Assembly (NCBI GenBank): GCA_903927345.1
Contig: CAIYMO010000001.1
Span: 1-48,635 of the forward strand
Direction: 5' to 3'
Source of the DNA: an uncultured Armatimonadota bacterium
GTDB taxonomy: Bacteria; Armatimonadota; Fimbriimonadia; Fimbriimonadales; Fimbriimonadaceae
DNA length: 48,635 nucleotides
Part shown: piece after piece, positions 41,679-48,315 of the stretch
Layout of the letters: each line of letters begins with the position of its first letter
How positions within the stretch are numbered: position 1 is the first letter of the stretch
Made by a program: the position numbers and the translations under genes
Notes under the pieces: model-generated
The model's database searches: none
What the model was told of the DNA's origin: nothing
What the model saw: only the letters and a program-made list of their open reading frames with translations

Positions 41679-42737
41679 GCGTTCCGCTCCTTTAACATCG
41701 CCGTTCAGCAACCTAAGACTCGCGGCACGAAGCCGGTCAGAATCTTGAACTTTTCGGCGATCGTAAAGTTTGAACGCCACTGAGAAATCTGACTTGGAAA
41801 ACGCAAATGCGGAGTCAATTTTCCGCCGAGCGGCTTGGGTTGCTATCAAATCTCGGATTCCGAATTCCCCGGAAGGTTCGATCTGGGTTCCCTCCCCCCA
41901 ATCATTCCAAGTTACGACTTGAACGGCATCGGCTCCTGATTCAATTCCCTTAGCCAAAGTGTCCGAATAGGTTTTCCCATCATTGTCCGGCAGATCTCCG
42001 TATCCGGCTCCCGCGTTGCCTTGCTTGTAGTAATCCTTGAATCTAGGGAATGCGCTTGCCACTTTGATTCCCCAGTTGGTGGCCCGTGAGGGATAGTCCC
42101 AGGTGAACTTCATTCCCTCTGAAGGAACTGGCCAATCGAATGCTCCGCCGGCAGAATCAACTTGCCGGTGTTCGCTGAGGAGAACGGGGGAACCCGCTGC
42201 AGTGAGGAATGCATCCCAGTGGGGCTTTTCGAAGAACTGCGGGCCAAACACGAAGGCGACGGGCTTACCTTTTAGCTTGAGCCACGAATCCTTATTGACC
42301 CACGGTTGCAACCAGGCGCCATCTGCCTTTGCATAGTCAAGCGCCTTTGTTGGGTCAGCGAGGTGGCCTTTGATCGCATTCTTCACGGTCTGATCCTCAT
42401 ACATCACGCACAGCTTTAGACCCGCTTGTTCAGCGACCTCAAAAAGGAGCTGCGTCCGCTTGTGGATCACGGGATAGTCGTACCAGGGATGAGTTCCGTA
42501 CCAGTCGGCGATGATTCCGTCAAAACCGGCGAGCTTCATGAGTTGGACTTGGAGTTCGACAACGGCCCGATCTGCTGAATCGTACGCCCCGATCAGCGGT
42601 AGAAAGTGTGATGCAACACGCCCTTCAGGCAAAGGGCTGTTCATCTTCCAATGCCAACCATTCTTCTCAAACCAGGGCATCACGTGGGAGAGAAGGAGGG
42701 GGCGGTTGAGTGTGATTAATAATCCGGCGAGGATCAC
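41661..42737 (-). CDS. Glycoside hydrolase family 99/71-like protein
   Basis: TIM-barrel protein of 358 residues. Distinctive segments: LLSHVMPWFEKNGWHWKM (family: YYPWFG..W), DSADRAVVELQVQLMKLAGFDGIIADWYG, KLCVMYEDQTVKNAIK, PVAFVFGPQFFEK and VVTWNDWGEGTQIEPSGEFG, the last one being the hallmark W-N-E/D-W-x-E-G motif of GH99, GH71 and WbsX-like proteins. The start is GTG; its first residues VILAGLLITLNRPLLL are hydrophobic and may be a weak signal. Possible substrates are mannan or heteroglycans, not deducible here. It is divergent from the small Cys-rich protein gene. Confidence 0.75.
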   Translation of the reverse strand: MILAGLLITLNRPLLLSHVMPWFEKNGWHWKMNSPLPEGRVASHFLPLIGAYDSADRAVVELQVQLMKLAGFDGIIADWYGTHPWYDYPVIHKRTQLLFEVAEQAGLKLCVMYEDQTVKNAIKGHLADPTKALDYAKADGAWLQPWVNKDSWLKLKGKPVAFVFGPQFFEKPHWDAFLTAAGSPVLLSEHRQVDSAGGAFDWPVPSEGMKFTWDYPSRATNWGIKVASAFPRFKDYYKQGNAGAGYGDLPDNDGKTYSDTLAKGIESGADAVQVVTWNDWGEGTQIEPSGEFGIRDLIATQAARRKIDSAFAFSKSDFSVAFKLYDRRKVQDSDRLRAASLRLLNGDVKGAERLLGIP

Positions 42738-42816
42738 GATGAGTTCATTGTGGAACGAAATAACTCAAATCAAGATTTCTTTTGAACGATCTGACCCTGC
42801 AAGACCACAAACCAAT

Positions 42817-43251
42817 ATGAAAAACCATCGTGTTGTCACCTTGCCGGTTATTAACATTGCCGCTCCTTGTTCTGAGGATTGGAATGCTATGGATGGTGAC
42901 CAGCGGAGTCGGTTTTGTTTGAAGTGCCAGCATGACGTATTCAGTAGTGAGGAGCTTTCGGCGGGGGAGTTGGATCGGATGTCGGCTTCTGGCGAACGTG
43001 TTTGTATGCGACTGACGGTTCATCCGAAGAAGGGAGTCTTGACGAAAGAAGGTTGGCTTCCCCGGATGGTGACCGTTGGGATTGCGGCGGTGGCGCTTTC
43101 AGGTTGTTCGCAGGAAGTTGTCGGCGAGACGATGGCGGTTGAGCCGCCGGCTAAGGCAGTTGCTGACAAGCCTACGAGCGATACGAATAGGACGATTGGC
43201 AAAGTGGCGATACCGAAACAACACATTACCGGCACGCCTGCGGCGAAGTAG
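42817..43251 (+). CDS. Small protein with N-terminal C/FC..C motif and internal lipobox-like segment
   Basis: A 144-residue protein (ATG at 42817 chosen; an in-frame upstream ATG at 42739 exists). Residues ~9-66 hold a recurrent motif I recall from Bacteroidetes and other phyla: PCSEDWNAMDGDQRSRFCLKCQ, H-D-V-F-S-S-E-E-L, then a final GERVCMRL. The four Cys could bind a metal. Then follows a hydrophobic stretch MVTVGIAAVALSGCSQE with the lipobox-like LSGC, and a Pro/Ala/Thr-rich tail. The unusual order, Cys domain first and lipobox second, suggests either a membrane-anchored N-in protein or a coincidence. Function unknown. Confidence 0.6.
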   Translation: MKNHRVVTLPVINIAAPCSEDWNAMDGDQRSRFCLKCQHDVFSSEELSAGELDRMSASGERVCMRLTVHPKKGVLTKEGWLPRMVTVGIAAVALSGCSQEVVGETMAVEPPAKAVADKPTSDTNRTIGKVAIPKQHITGTPAAK

Positions 43252-43293
43252 CACCGTCGGTTTGCGACTCAGTCTGGATAGAATGAGTCTGGA

Positions 43294-44379
43294 ATGCTTC
43301 GTTTCTTAACTGCTTTTTTGCTCTCGATTAGCTTGTTTGTTCAGGCTGATGCAGCTGAGACACTGACGGTGGCGAACGCGGTTCGGCGGATGTCGCCGGG
43401 GATTAATGTTGGAAACACACTTGAAGCGATTCCATCTGAAACTTCTTGGGGAAACCCGGTCCCGAACCAGCAGTATTTCAATTCGATTCGGAAGGCGGGT
43501 TTCCGGAGCGTTCGGTTACCAGTGGCTTGGTCGCAGTATGCCGATGCAAAGAACTTGATCTCGGCGAAGTGGATGAACCACGTTGCCGATGTTGTTCGGA
43601 TGGCTCAGAAGGCTGATCTTTATGTGTTGCTCAACGTTCATTGGGACGGCGGTTGGATGGACCCGACGTTTAAGAGTCGGGCGGCGGTGAATGCGAAGTT
43701 TGAGTCGTTTTGGACGCAGATCGCGAAGAAGTTTCGGGACTTCGACGATCGACTGCTCTTTGCAGGCACCAACGAGATTCATGTTAAGGACAACTATGAT
43801 GCTCCGACTTCCGAGAACGCTGAGGTTCAGAATGGGTTTAACCAGTTGTTTGTGAAGACGGTTCGAGCGACCGGCCGGAAGAATGCTCAGCGATTTTTAG
43901 TTGTGCAGAGTTACAACACCAACATCGGCCACGCGGTGAAGTTCAACGCGAAGATGCCGGTGGATTCGGCTAAAGGAAAGTTGATGATGGAGGTTCATTA
44001 TTACGATCCTTATAACTTCACTTTGAATGAGAAGAGTTCGATTTGGCAGTGGGGTGCCGGGGCGACGGATGCGAAGTCTACGGAGACTTGGGCGAATGAG
44101 TCGTTCGTTGACCAGCAGTTTCAGATGATGAAGACTCACTTTGTCGACAAAGGAGTTCCGGTGATTCTGGGCGAGTATGCGGCGATGTCGAAGAAGAATT
44201 TTCCGGGGCATTCAAAGTTTCAGATTGACTGGACTCGATACGTGACTCGGTCGGCTTATCGGCACGGCGCGGTTCCGATGCTTTGGGATATTGGCATCGA
44301 TGTCGGATTGTTTAACCGGAAGTCGGGGGCGACTCAGCTGCCTGATTTACTGCGGGCAGTTGTGTCGGCGACGAAGTAG
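43294..44379 (+). CDS. Secreted glycoside hydrolase family 5 (cellulase-like)
   Basis: Signal peptide MLRFLTAFLLSISLFVQADA, then a GH5 barrel starting with MSPGINVGNTLEAIPSETSWGNP, SIRKAGFRSVRLPVAWSQY, LYVLLNVHWDGGWM. The acid/base Glu is in LLFAGTNEIHV (E161) and the nucleophile Glu in VPVILGEYAAMSKK (E294), 133 residues apart as expected for GH5. The length of 361 is a single catalytic domain without a binding module. Family members cleave beta-1,4-glucans or mannans; the N-terminal GINVGNTLEA is typical for endoglucanases. TAGAAT lies 9 nt before the ATG. Next to a cyclophilin gene. Confidence 0.9.
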   Translation: MLRFLTAFLLSISLFVQADAAETLTVANAVRRMSPGINVGNTLEAIPSETSWGNPVPNQQYFNSIRKAGFRSVRLPVAWSQYADAKNLISAKWMNHVADVVRMAQKADLYVLLNVHWDGGWMDPTFKSRAAVNAKFESFWTQIAKKFRDFDDRLLFAGTNEIHVKDNYDAPTSENAEVQNGFNQLFVKTVRATGRKNAQRFLVVQSYNTNIGHAVKFNAKMPVDSAKGKLMMEVHYYDPYNFTLNEKSSIWQWGAGATDAKSTETWANESFVDQQFQMMKTHFVDKGVPVILGEYAAMSKKNFPGHSKFQIDWTRYVTRSAYRHGAVPMLWDIGIDVGLFNRKSGATQLPDLLRAVVSATK

Positions 44380-44413
44380 CGGACGAAGCTGGGCGGCATT
44401 GCGATCGTGGTGC

Positions 44414-44428
44414 TAAGATAGTCTTATG
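44414..44428 (+). promoter_or_regulatory. TAAGAT -10 element, leaderless start of the cyclophilin gene
   Basis: TAAGAT (44414-44419), agtctt, ATG at 44426. No Shine-Dalgarno. Confidence 0.6.
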
Positions 44429-44971
44429 GTCTCCGTTCTGGTTGCGTCGTTGCTTTTGCAGGGTGGTGCAGAGGCACCTCAAGTTGTTAAGAAGCCGATT
44501 GCGGTGATGAAGACGACGCTCGGGACGATCGAGCTGGAGTTCTTCCCTGACAAAGCGCCGAAGCATGTCGAGAACTTTATTGCGCTTGCGAAGAAGGGTT
44601 TTTACGATAAGAGCGCATTTCACCGCGTGATTCCGGGGTTCATGGTTCAGGGTGGTTGCCCGAATTCGAAGCCTGGTGCTAAAGGCGTTCCTGGGACCGG
44701 TGGTCCGGGTTACTCGGTCAAGGCTGAGTTTAACGACACCAAGCACGTTCGCGGGATTTTGAGCATGGCTCGCGCTTCGGATCCGGATTCGGCGGGGTCT
44801 CAGTTCTTTATCATGGTTGCGGATTCTCCGCATCTTGACGGCCAGTATTCGGCGTTTGGTCGGGTGATTAAGGGAATGGATGTTGTCGACAAGATTGTGA
44901 ACTCGGATCGAGACCAGCGCGATAATCCAAAGAAGCGGGTTGAGATGACGGTCACGATCGAAGAACGGTAA
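44426..44971 (+). CDS. Peptidyl-prolyl cis-trans isomerase, cyclophilin type
   Basis: Catalyses proline isomerisation during folding. The cyclophilin core runs from VMKTTLGTIELEFFPDKAPKHVENFIALAKKGFYD through FHRVIPGFMVQGGCP (catalytic Arg in FHR) to MARASDPDSAGSQFFIMVADSPHLDGQYSAFGRVIKGMDVVDKI. The first ~18 residues (VSVLVASLLLQGGAEA) are hydrophobic and could act as a signal sequence, suggesting export. Length 181 is typical for bacterial PpiA/PpiB. A stem-loop terminator follows about 90 bp after the stop. Confidence 0.93.
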   Translation: MVSVLVASLLLQGGAEAPQVVKKPIAVMKTTLGTIELEFFPDKAPKHVENFIALAKKGFYDKSAFHRVIPGFMVQGGCPNSKPGAKGVPGTGGPGYSVKAEFNDTKHVRGILSMARASDPDSAGSQFFIMVADSPHLDGQYSAFGRVIKGMDVVDKIVNSDRDQRDNPKKRVEMTVTIEER

Positions 44972-45292
44972 GTCGGTTTTCTGCACTCGGTGCATTGCTG
45001 ACGCGTGTGTGGGGCGTAAGGGGCGCTTTAGATTCAACTTTTCACAAAATTGGTCATTTAATGGGCGCTGAAGGGCGCCTTTTTGAACCAACGCACCCAA
45101 GCGAGGGGCGGTCGGATTTGGGCTCTGTGTCTTCGTTTTCCGCATCACTTACTAGGTGATGAGCGGGAGTGATTGTCAACCACCGTTCTGATTGGATCTG
45201 AGCCTCGATTGCGCCTTGCCTCTCGTTGTATGAGTTTCGTTCAATCGCTCGGGACGATCAAATACGGCTGGGCGATCAGAGTAGCAAGAGAG
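44972..45292. other. Non-coding gap with terminator, before the CsbD gene
   Basis: About 320 bp without a convincing gene. It holds the terminator at 45064-45084 and repeated gggcgc words. A possible longer form of the CsbD frame reaches back to 45173, but its extra residues do not look like CsbD. No tRNA or riboswitch pattern was noticed. Confidence 0.5.
45064..45084 (+). terminator. Rho-independent terminator of the cyclophilin gene
   Basis: GGCGC stem (45064-45068) with GCGCC (45075-45079), loop tgaagg, followed by five T residues. Confidence 0.7.
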
Positions 45293-45586
45293 GTGAGTAA
45301 GGATAACAAGAACAAACCCATCCTCGACAAAGTTGCCGGAGCCGGCACGAGTGACAAGCTAGCAGGCAAGACAAAGGAAGCGGTCGGTAACGCGAAGCAG
45401 GCGGTCGGCAAGGCGACTGACAATCCGAAACTGAAGGCGGAGGGAGTCTCCGAAGAGATTGAAGGCAAACAGCAGAAGGTCTTAGGCGGCATCAAAGAAG
45501 TTGCCGAAAACGTTGCGGACGCCGTCGCGGAGGGTGTTGAGTGCGTTAAGGACGCGATGAAGAACGCCCAGAAGAGGAACGATTAG
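45293..45586 (+). CDS. CsbD-family stress protein
   Basis: 97-residue hydrophilic, Lys/Glu-rich protein (GTG at 45293 chosen). The part DKLAGKTKEAVGNAKQAVGKATDNPKLKAEGVSEEIEGKQQKVLGGIKE matches the CsbD repeat (kgKaKEavGklTgn..leaEGkadqakGk.q). A further helix, VAENVADAVAEGVECVKDAMKN, lies at the end. CsbD proteins are induced by general stress in Bacillus; their biochemical role is unknown. Starts further upstream (45173, 45230) remain possible since the frame is open, and AGAGAGG just before the GTG may be the ribosome site. Confidence 0.75.
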   Translation: MSKDNKNKPILDKVAGAGTSDKLAGKTKEAVGNAKQAVGKATDNPKLKAEGVSEEIEGKQQKVLGGIKEVAENVADAVAEGVECVKDAMKNAQKRND

Positions 45587-45654
45587 TCCGATGGCGGTTC
45601 GCACCTTGCGGTTGATCGTTGTATCTTGATAGTTGTTAGCTGGAGAAACATTGC

Positions 45655-46122
45655 ATGAATAGTCTTGCCCTCGCGTTGTTCGTTGGGGTGACGATGGCGG
45701 TGGGAGCGTTGGGAGGGATGGCGACGAGTTCCTCGGTGAACACGTGGTACCAGGGGTTGGTTAAGCCCGCTTGGAATCCGCCGTCCTGGTTGTTCGCACC
45801 GGTTTGGACGGTGCTTTATGTTTTGATGGGAGTTGCCGCTTGGAAGGTGTGGCAGGAAGGCAAATTCTGGGGAGTTCCGGGGGCACTATTTGCTTTGCAA
45901 CTGGCGCTGAACTTTGGATGGTCGTGGCTGTTCTTTGGTCAGCGGCGGCCGGACTTGGCGCTGGTCGAGATTGTGGTGTTGTGGGTTTCGATCCTTGCCA
46001 TGATCCTCTCGTTCCGACAGGTGAGCGGGGTGACGCAGTGGTTGCTCTTGCCTTACATCCTTTGGGTGACATTCGCTGGCTATCTGAACTTCACTCTTTG
46101 GTCGCTGAATCGCGGTCTTTAG
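45655..46122 (+). CDS. tspO: TspO/MBR-family tryptophan-rich sensory protein
   Basis: Five-helix membrane protein of 155 residues. The family pattern is clear: WYQGLVKPAWNPPSWLFAPVWTVLYVLMGVAAWKVW (residues ~33-67), ALFALQLALNFGWSWLFFGQRRPDLALVEIVVLW, LLLPYILWVTFAGYLNFTLWSLN. TspO binds porphyrins and takes part in tetrapyrrole/stress regulation. It has one of the few normal ribosome sites in the window (GGAG, about 9 nt before ATG). Probably a single-gene unit. Confidence 0.94.
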   Translation: MNSLALALFVGVTMAVGALGGMATSSSVNTWYQGLVKPAWNPPSWLFAPVWTVLYVLMGVAAWKVWQEGKFWGVPGALFALQLALNFGWSWLFFGQRRPDLALVEIVVLWVSILAMILSFRQVSGVTQWLLLPYILWVTFAGYLNFTLWSLNRGL

Positions 46123-46152
46123 GCGGAGTTCTCGGTTTGAGATCGTGTAGCC

Positions 46153-46167
46153 TAAGCTTTCGAGATG
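46153..46167 (+). promoter_or_regulatory. TAAGCT hexamer, leaderless start
   Basis: TAAGCT (46153-46158), ttcgag, ATG at 46165. No Shine-Dalgarno. Confidence 0.5.
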
Positions 46168-46923
46168 AAATTTGGGCAAATCCAAGGCGTGATTCGAAGG
46201 CGGTTGTTGATCAACTTTCGAGTTGACGCTGAAACTGCCACAAGGATGGTCCCAGCCCCGTTTACTCCGAAGTTTCATGACGGTTCTGCCATAGCTGGAA
46301 TCTGCCTCATTCGGCTTGAGCAGGTTCGTCCTGGCGGACTACCCCGTTGGCTTGGGTTCTCGAGTGAGAATGCTGCTCATCGCATCGCAGTTCTTTGGAA
46401 TGATGGCGACGGAACTCAACGAGAGGGCGTCTATATCCCCCGCCGAGACAGCAACTTCTGGTTATCCCAACTGGCAGGAGGAAGACTTTTTCCAGGAGAA
46501 CAGCATCCAGCAGATTTCAAGGTTACCGACGGTGGGGCTGCGGTTTCGCTGTCGGCTCGCAGCCGCGATGGAGCAATGACGCTTAGCGTGGAAGGGTGCA
46601 CATCTGATACCTTCCCGAGCAATTCGTGCTTTGACTCACTCGCATCATCCTCAGCATTCTTTGAGGCGGGAAGCGTGGGGTATTCGGATACAGCCCGATG
46701 CGATCGTTTCGACGGAATTCAACTTGCGGCTAGTCGTTGGGAAGTCAGACCTTTTGAAGTTAAGCACGTCGAATCTTCGTTTTTTGAGGATGAATCAGTG
46801 TTCCCGAGGGGTTCGGTCGAATTCGACCATGCACTTGTTATGCGCGACTTGGAGCATCGTTGGCTTTCGCAGCCCGATTTGGTTGCAGCTATCGATTCGA
46901 GTAGTAGTCGCGGATCGTTCTAA
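46165..46923 (+). CDS. DUF2071 (YqjF-like) protein
   Basis: 252-residue protein. The start RRRLLINFRVDAETATRMVPAPFTPKFHDGSAIAGICLIRLEQVRPGGLPRWLG and the following NAAHRIAVLWNDGDGTQREGVYIPRRDSNFWLSQLAGGRLFPGEQH fit the acetoacetate-decarboxylase-like fold of DUF2071 (family: ...vp..L.pd..dG.A.v....r...vRp..lP). No enzymatic function is established for the family. It ends just before a terminator shared with the convergent peroxiredoxin gene. Confidence 0.75.
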   Translation: MKFGQIQGVIRRRLLINFRVDAETATRMVPAPFTPKFHDGSAIAGICLIRLEQVRPGGLPRWLGFSSENAAHRIAVLWNDGDGTQREGVYIPRRDSNFWLSQLAGGRLFPGEQHPADFKVTDGGAAVSLSARSRDGAMTLSVEGCTSDTFPSNSCFDSLASSSAFFEAGSVGYSDTARCDRFDGIQLAASRWEVRPFEVKHVESSFFEDESVFPRGSVEFDHALVMRDLEHRWLSQPDLVAAIDSSSSRGSF

Positions 46924-46933
46924 AAACGCCACA

Positions 46934-46970
46934 CCTGATTGCACTTATAGTTTGTGCAATCAGGTTATTT
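46934..46970 (+). terminator. Terminator between DUF2071 and peroxiredoxin genes
   Basis: Perfect 11-bp stem CCTGATTGCAC/GTGCAATCAGG (46934-46964) with a 9-nt loop, followed by TTATTT on the plus strand. On the minus strand a T run is 7-12 nt away, so it may serve both convergent genes; it directly abuts the peroxiredoxin stop. Confidence 0.85.
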
Positions 46971-47549
46971 CTCGCGTTGTGCGAGCAACTTCAAGACGTC
47001 GCTCGCACTTTGATCTGGAGGGAAGACCGGGTAGAAGACGTGATCGATTTTGCCGTTGACGATGATGAATGTGCACCTCTTGAGGAGCTTCATGCCACCT
47101 GCCTCAAATGTTGGGAGGTTGAGCGACTTGGTGAGGCTGAGGTGTTCGTCAGACAGGATTGGGAATGGCAGGTGGAGGCGTTCGGCGGCTTCGCGCTGGT
47201 AGTCGGCGGTTTGAGTCGAGAGTCCGTAAAGATGGTTGACTCCGAGGGCTTTTAGATCTGCGAAGTGGTCGCGGAATGAGCATGATTGGGGAGTGCAGCC
47301 TCGGGCTCCGGGGATGAAGTCCCATCCATCTGGGTTTTCGACGCCGGGTTGTCCGGTTCGGGGATAGGCGTATACGACGGTCAGACCTTGGAGAGTGGAG
47401 AGGTCGTGCAGTTGTCCGTCGGTTCCTTCGAGGCTCACGGGTGGCCAGTTGACGCCGGGGAGATGGCTGGTGGCTCCGTCGTCGCATGGCGCGGGGATGG
47501 TTGACCAGTCGGGAGCGGCTCCCCAGTCGAGGGGTGAAGGGTTTTCCAC
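46965..47549 (-). CDS. Peroxiredoxin-like protein (AhpC/TSA superfamily)
   Basis: Thioredoxin-fold peroxidase-like protein. The chosen GTG at 47549 gives 194 residues. The fold is visible as VSLEGTDGQLHDLSTLQGLTVVYAYPRTG, then GWDFIPGARGCTPQSCSFRDHFADL, with the peroxidatic Cys environment altered: the usual PxxxTxxC becomes GARGCTPQSCSFRD, giving two Cys five apart. The C-terminal part has LPFPILSDEHLSLTKSLNLPTF and KRCTFIIVNGKIDHVFYPVFPPD (conserved Arg, R-C-T-F). This resembles the Prx branch with CTPQSCSFRD known from other bacteria. The start is uncertain since the frame is open upstream to beyond 47900. Confidence 0.75.
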   Translation of the reverse strand: MENPSPLDWGAAPDWSTIPAPCDDGATSHLPGVNWPPVSLEGTDGQLHDLSTLQGLTVVYAYPRTGQPGVENPDGWDFIPGARGCTPQSCSFRDHFADLKALGVNHLYGLSTQTADYQREAAERLHLPFPILSDEHLSLTKSLNLPTFEAGGMKLLKRCTFIIVNGKIDHVFYPVFPPDQSASDVLKLLAQREK

Positions 47550-47618
47550 GGGTTTGGGAAGTTGTACCAGAGGCGCTAGATGTGCGAAGTCGTTCTCCCA
47601 TGTCCATAATAGAAGCCA

Positions 47619-47981
47619 ATGGCCCCAATCATCATTGATGTGAGTGGACGTCCTAGCCCATGGGCTAATGAACCCCATGAGGGCGCCTGGCGGCAAGCTA
47701 TCGCGACTCGTGCAAGAGAAGTCATCTCTGAACCTTACGAAGAAAACGTTCGACCTTCGCGGGTTGTCGTTGAGTTTAGATTGACGCCGCGAAGAAGAGG
47801 AGATTTGGACAATCTTGCTAAGCCAGTCCTTGACACACTTTTTAGGCAGTCTCGAAACTCGAAACATCCAGTGGCCTGCGTATTTACTTGCGATGACTTT
47901 CACTTGAGTGAACTAATACTCAGGAGATTTGAAGTCCCTGGTTTAGAGGAAGAGGGCGCAACTATCATCATCGAGTTCTGA
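47619..47981 (+). CDS. RusA-family Holliday-junction resolvase-like nuclease
   Basis: 120-residue protein matching the RusA fold. The metal/catalytic residues align with the family: D62-x-D64-N-x2-K68 in RRGDLDNLAKPVLDTLF (family D-x-D-N-xx-K), and D92-D93 in CDDFHLSELI, where RusA has the third Asp. RusA cleaves four-way DNA junctions symmetrically and is usually found in prophages. No other phage genes are nearby. The start lies 6 nt after TAATAG and 8 nt after CATAAT. It is divergent from the peroxiredoxin gene and points at the RNA with tRNA-like end. Confidence 0.75.
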   Translation: MAPIIIDVSGRPSPWANEPHEGAWRQAIATRAREVISEPYEENVRPSRVVVEFRLTPRRRGDLDNLAKPVLDTLFRQSRNSKHPVACVFTCDDFHLSELILRRFEVPGLEEEGATIIIEF

Positions 47982-48008
47982 GTAGAACCGTCCACTTCGC
48001 AAAAAAAT

Positions 48009-48265
48009 TGGTGGACCAGACGGGACTCGAACCCGCATGGCTTGGCCGATGACTCTTCGGAAAACTCGCTTCCCTACAGGATTTCACTGGGCGGAACTTC
48101 CCCGCCCTCGGCCCATACGGTGCCTTTCGGTGCTTCTGAAACCGGTCATCCACTCTTGTTTCGGGGAACGCCGCAACGCGGCTTTTGACCTTACTCCTCC
48201 AGCGCCAAGCTCTCTCGAACGCGCTCCACAGTTTTGCGTTGCCTATCCGTTTCGGCCACTGGCCC
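48009..48265 (-). ncRNA. RNA with tRNA-like 3' end and encoded CCA, unidentified (interrupted tRNA, divergent tmRNA or att remnant)
   Basis: On the minus strand the 3' end is a T arm GCGGG-TTCGAGT-CCCGT, then CTGGTCC, discriminator A and CCA, then a T7 run. A matching 5' half, GGGCCAG-TG-GCCGAAACGGATAGGC, lies ~230 nt upstream and pairs with CTGGTCC (one G-T pair); its D-arm-like part resembles tRNA-Ser/Leu. Between them are ~190 nt containing hairpins (GCCGC-GTT-GCGGC, GGGCGG ... CCGCCC). ATaGGC near the 5' side can pair with GCCAT directly before the T arm, as in tmRNA P2, but no tag ending in Ala-Leu-Ala-Ala is found. Identity is open. Confidence 0.35.
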
Positions 48266-48315
48266 ACTCAGACTTTGTAGGACGACCTGAGTGGCAGATT
48301 GTTCGCTCTGTAAGC

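Noticed and set aside
42739-42816. Start of the Cys-motif protein at the upstream ATG (42739)
   Set aside because: The extra 26 residues show no conserved features, while the recurrent domain of this type begins right after the ATG at 42817. Not excluded.
44312-45148. 278-codon minus-strand open frame
   Set aside because: It is antisense to the GH5 end and the whole cyclophilin gene, both clear; it is very rich in Arg, His and Asn and has no domain.
48009-48265. Annotation as an ordinary tmRNA (ssrA)
   Set aside because: The ends fit a tRNA-like domain, but the conserved 5' tmRNA stretch and a tag ending in Ala-Leu-Ala-Ala before a stop were not found in any frame.
47968-48267. 99-codon minus-strand open frame
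   Set aside because: It runs through the T arm and CCA of the RNA candidate, has no recognisable protein features and is explained by lack of stops in a structured RNA.
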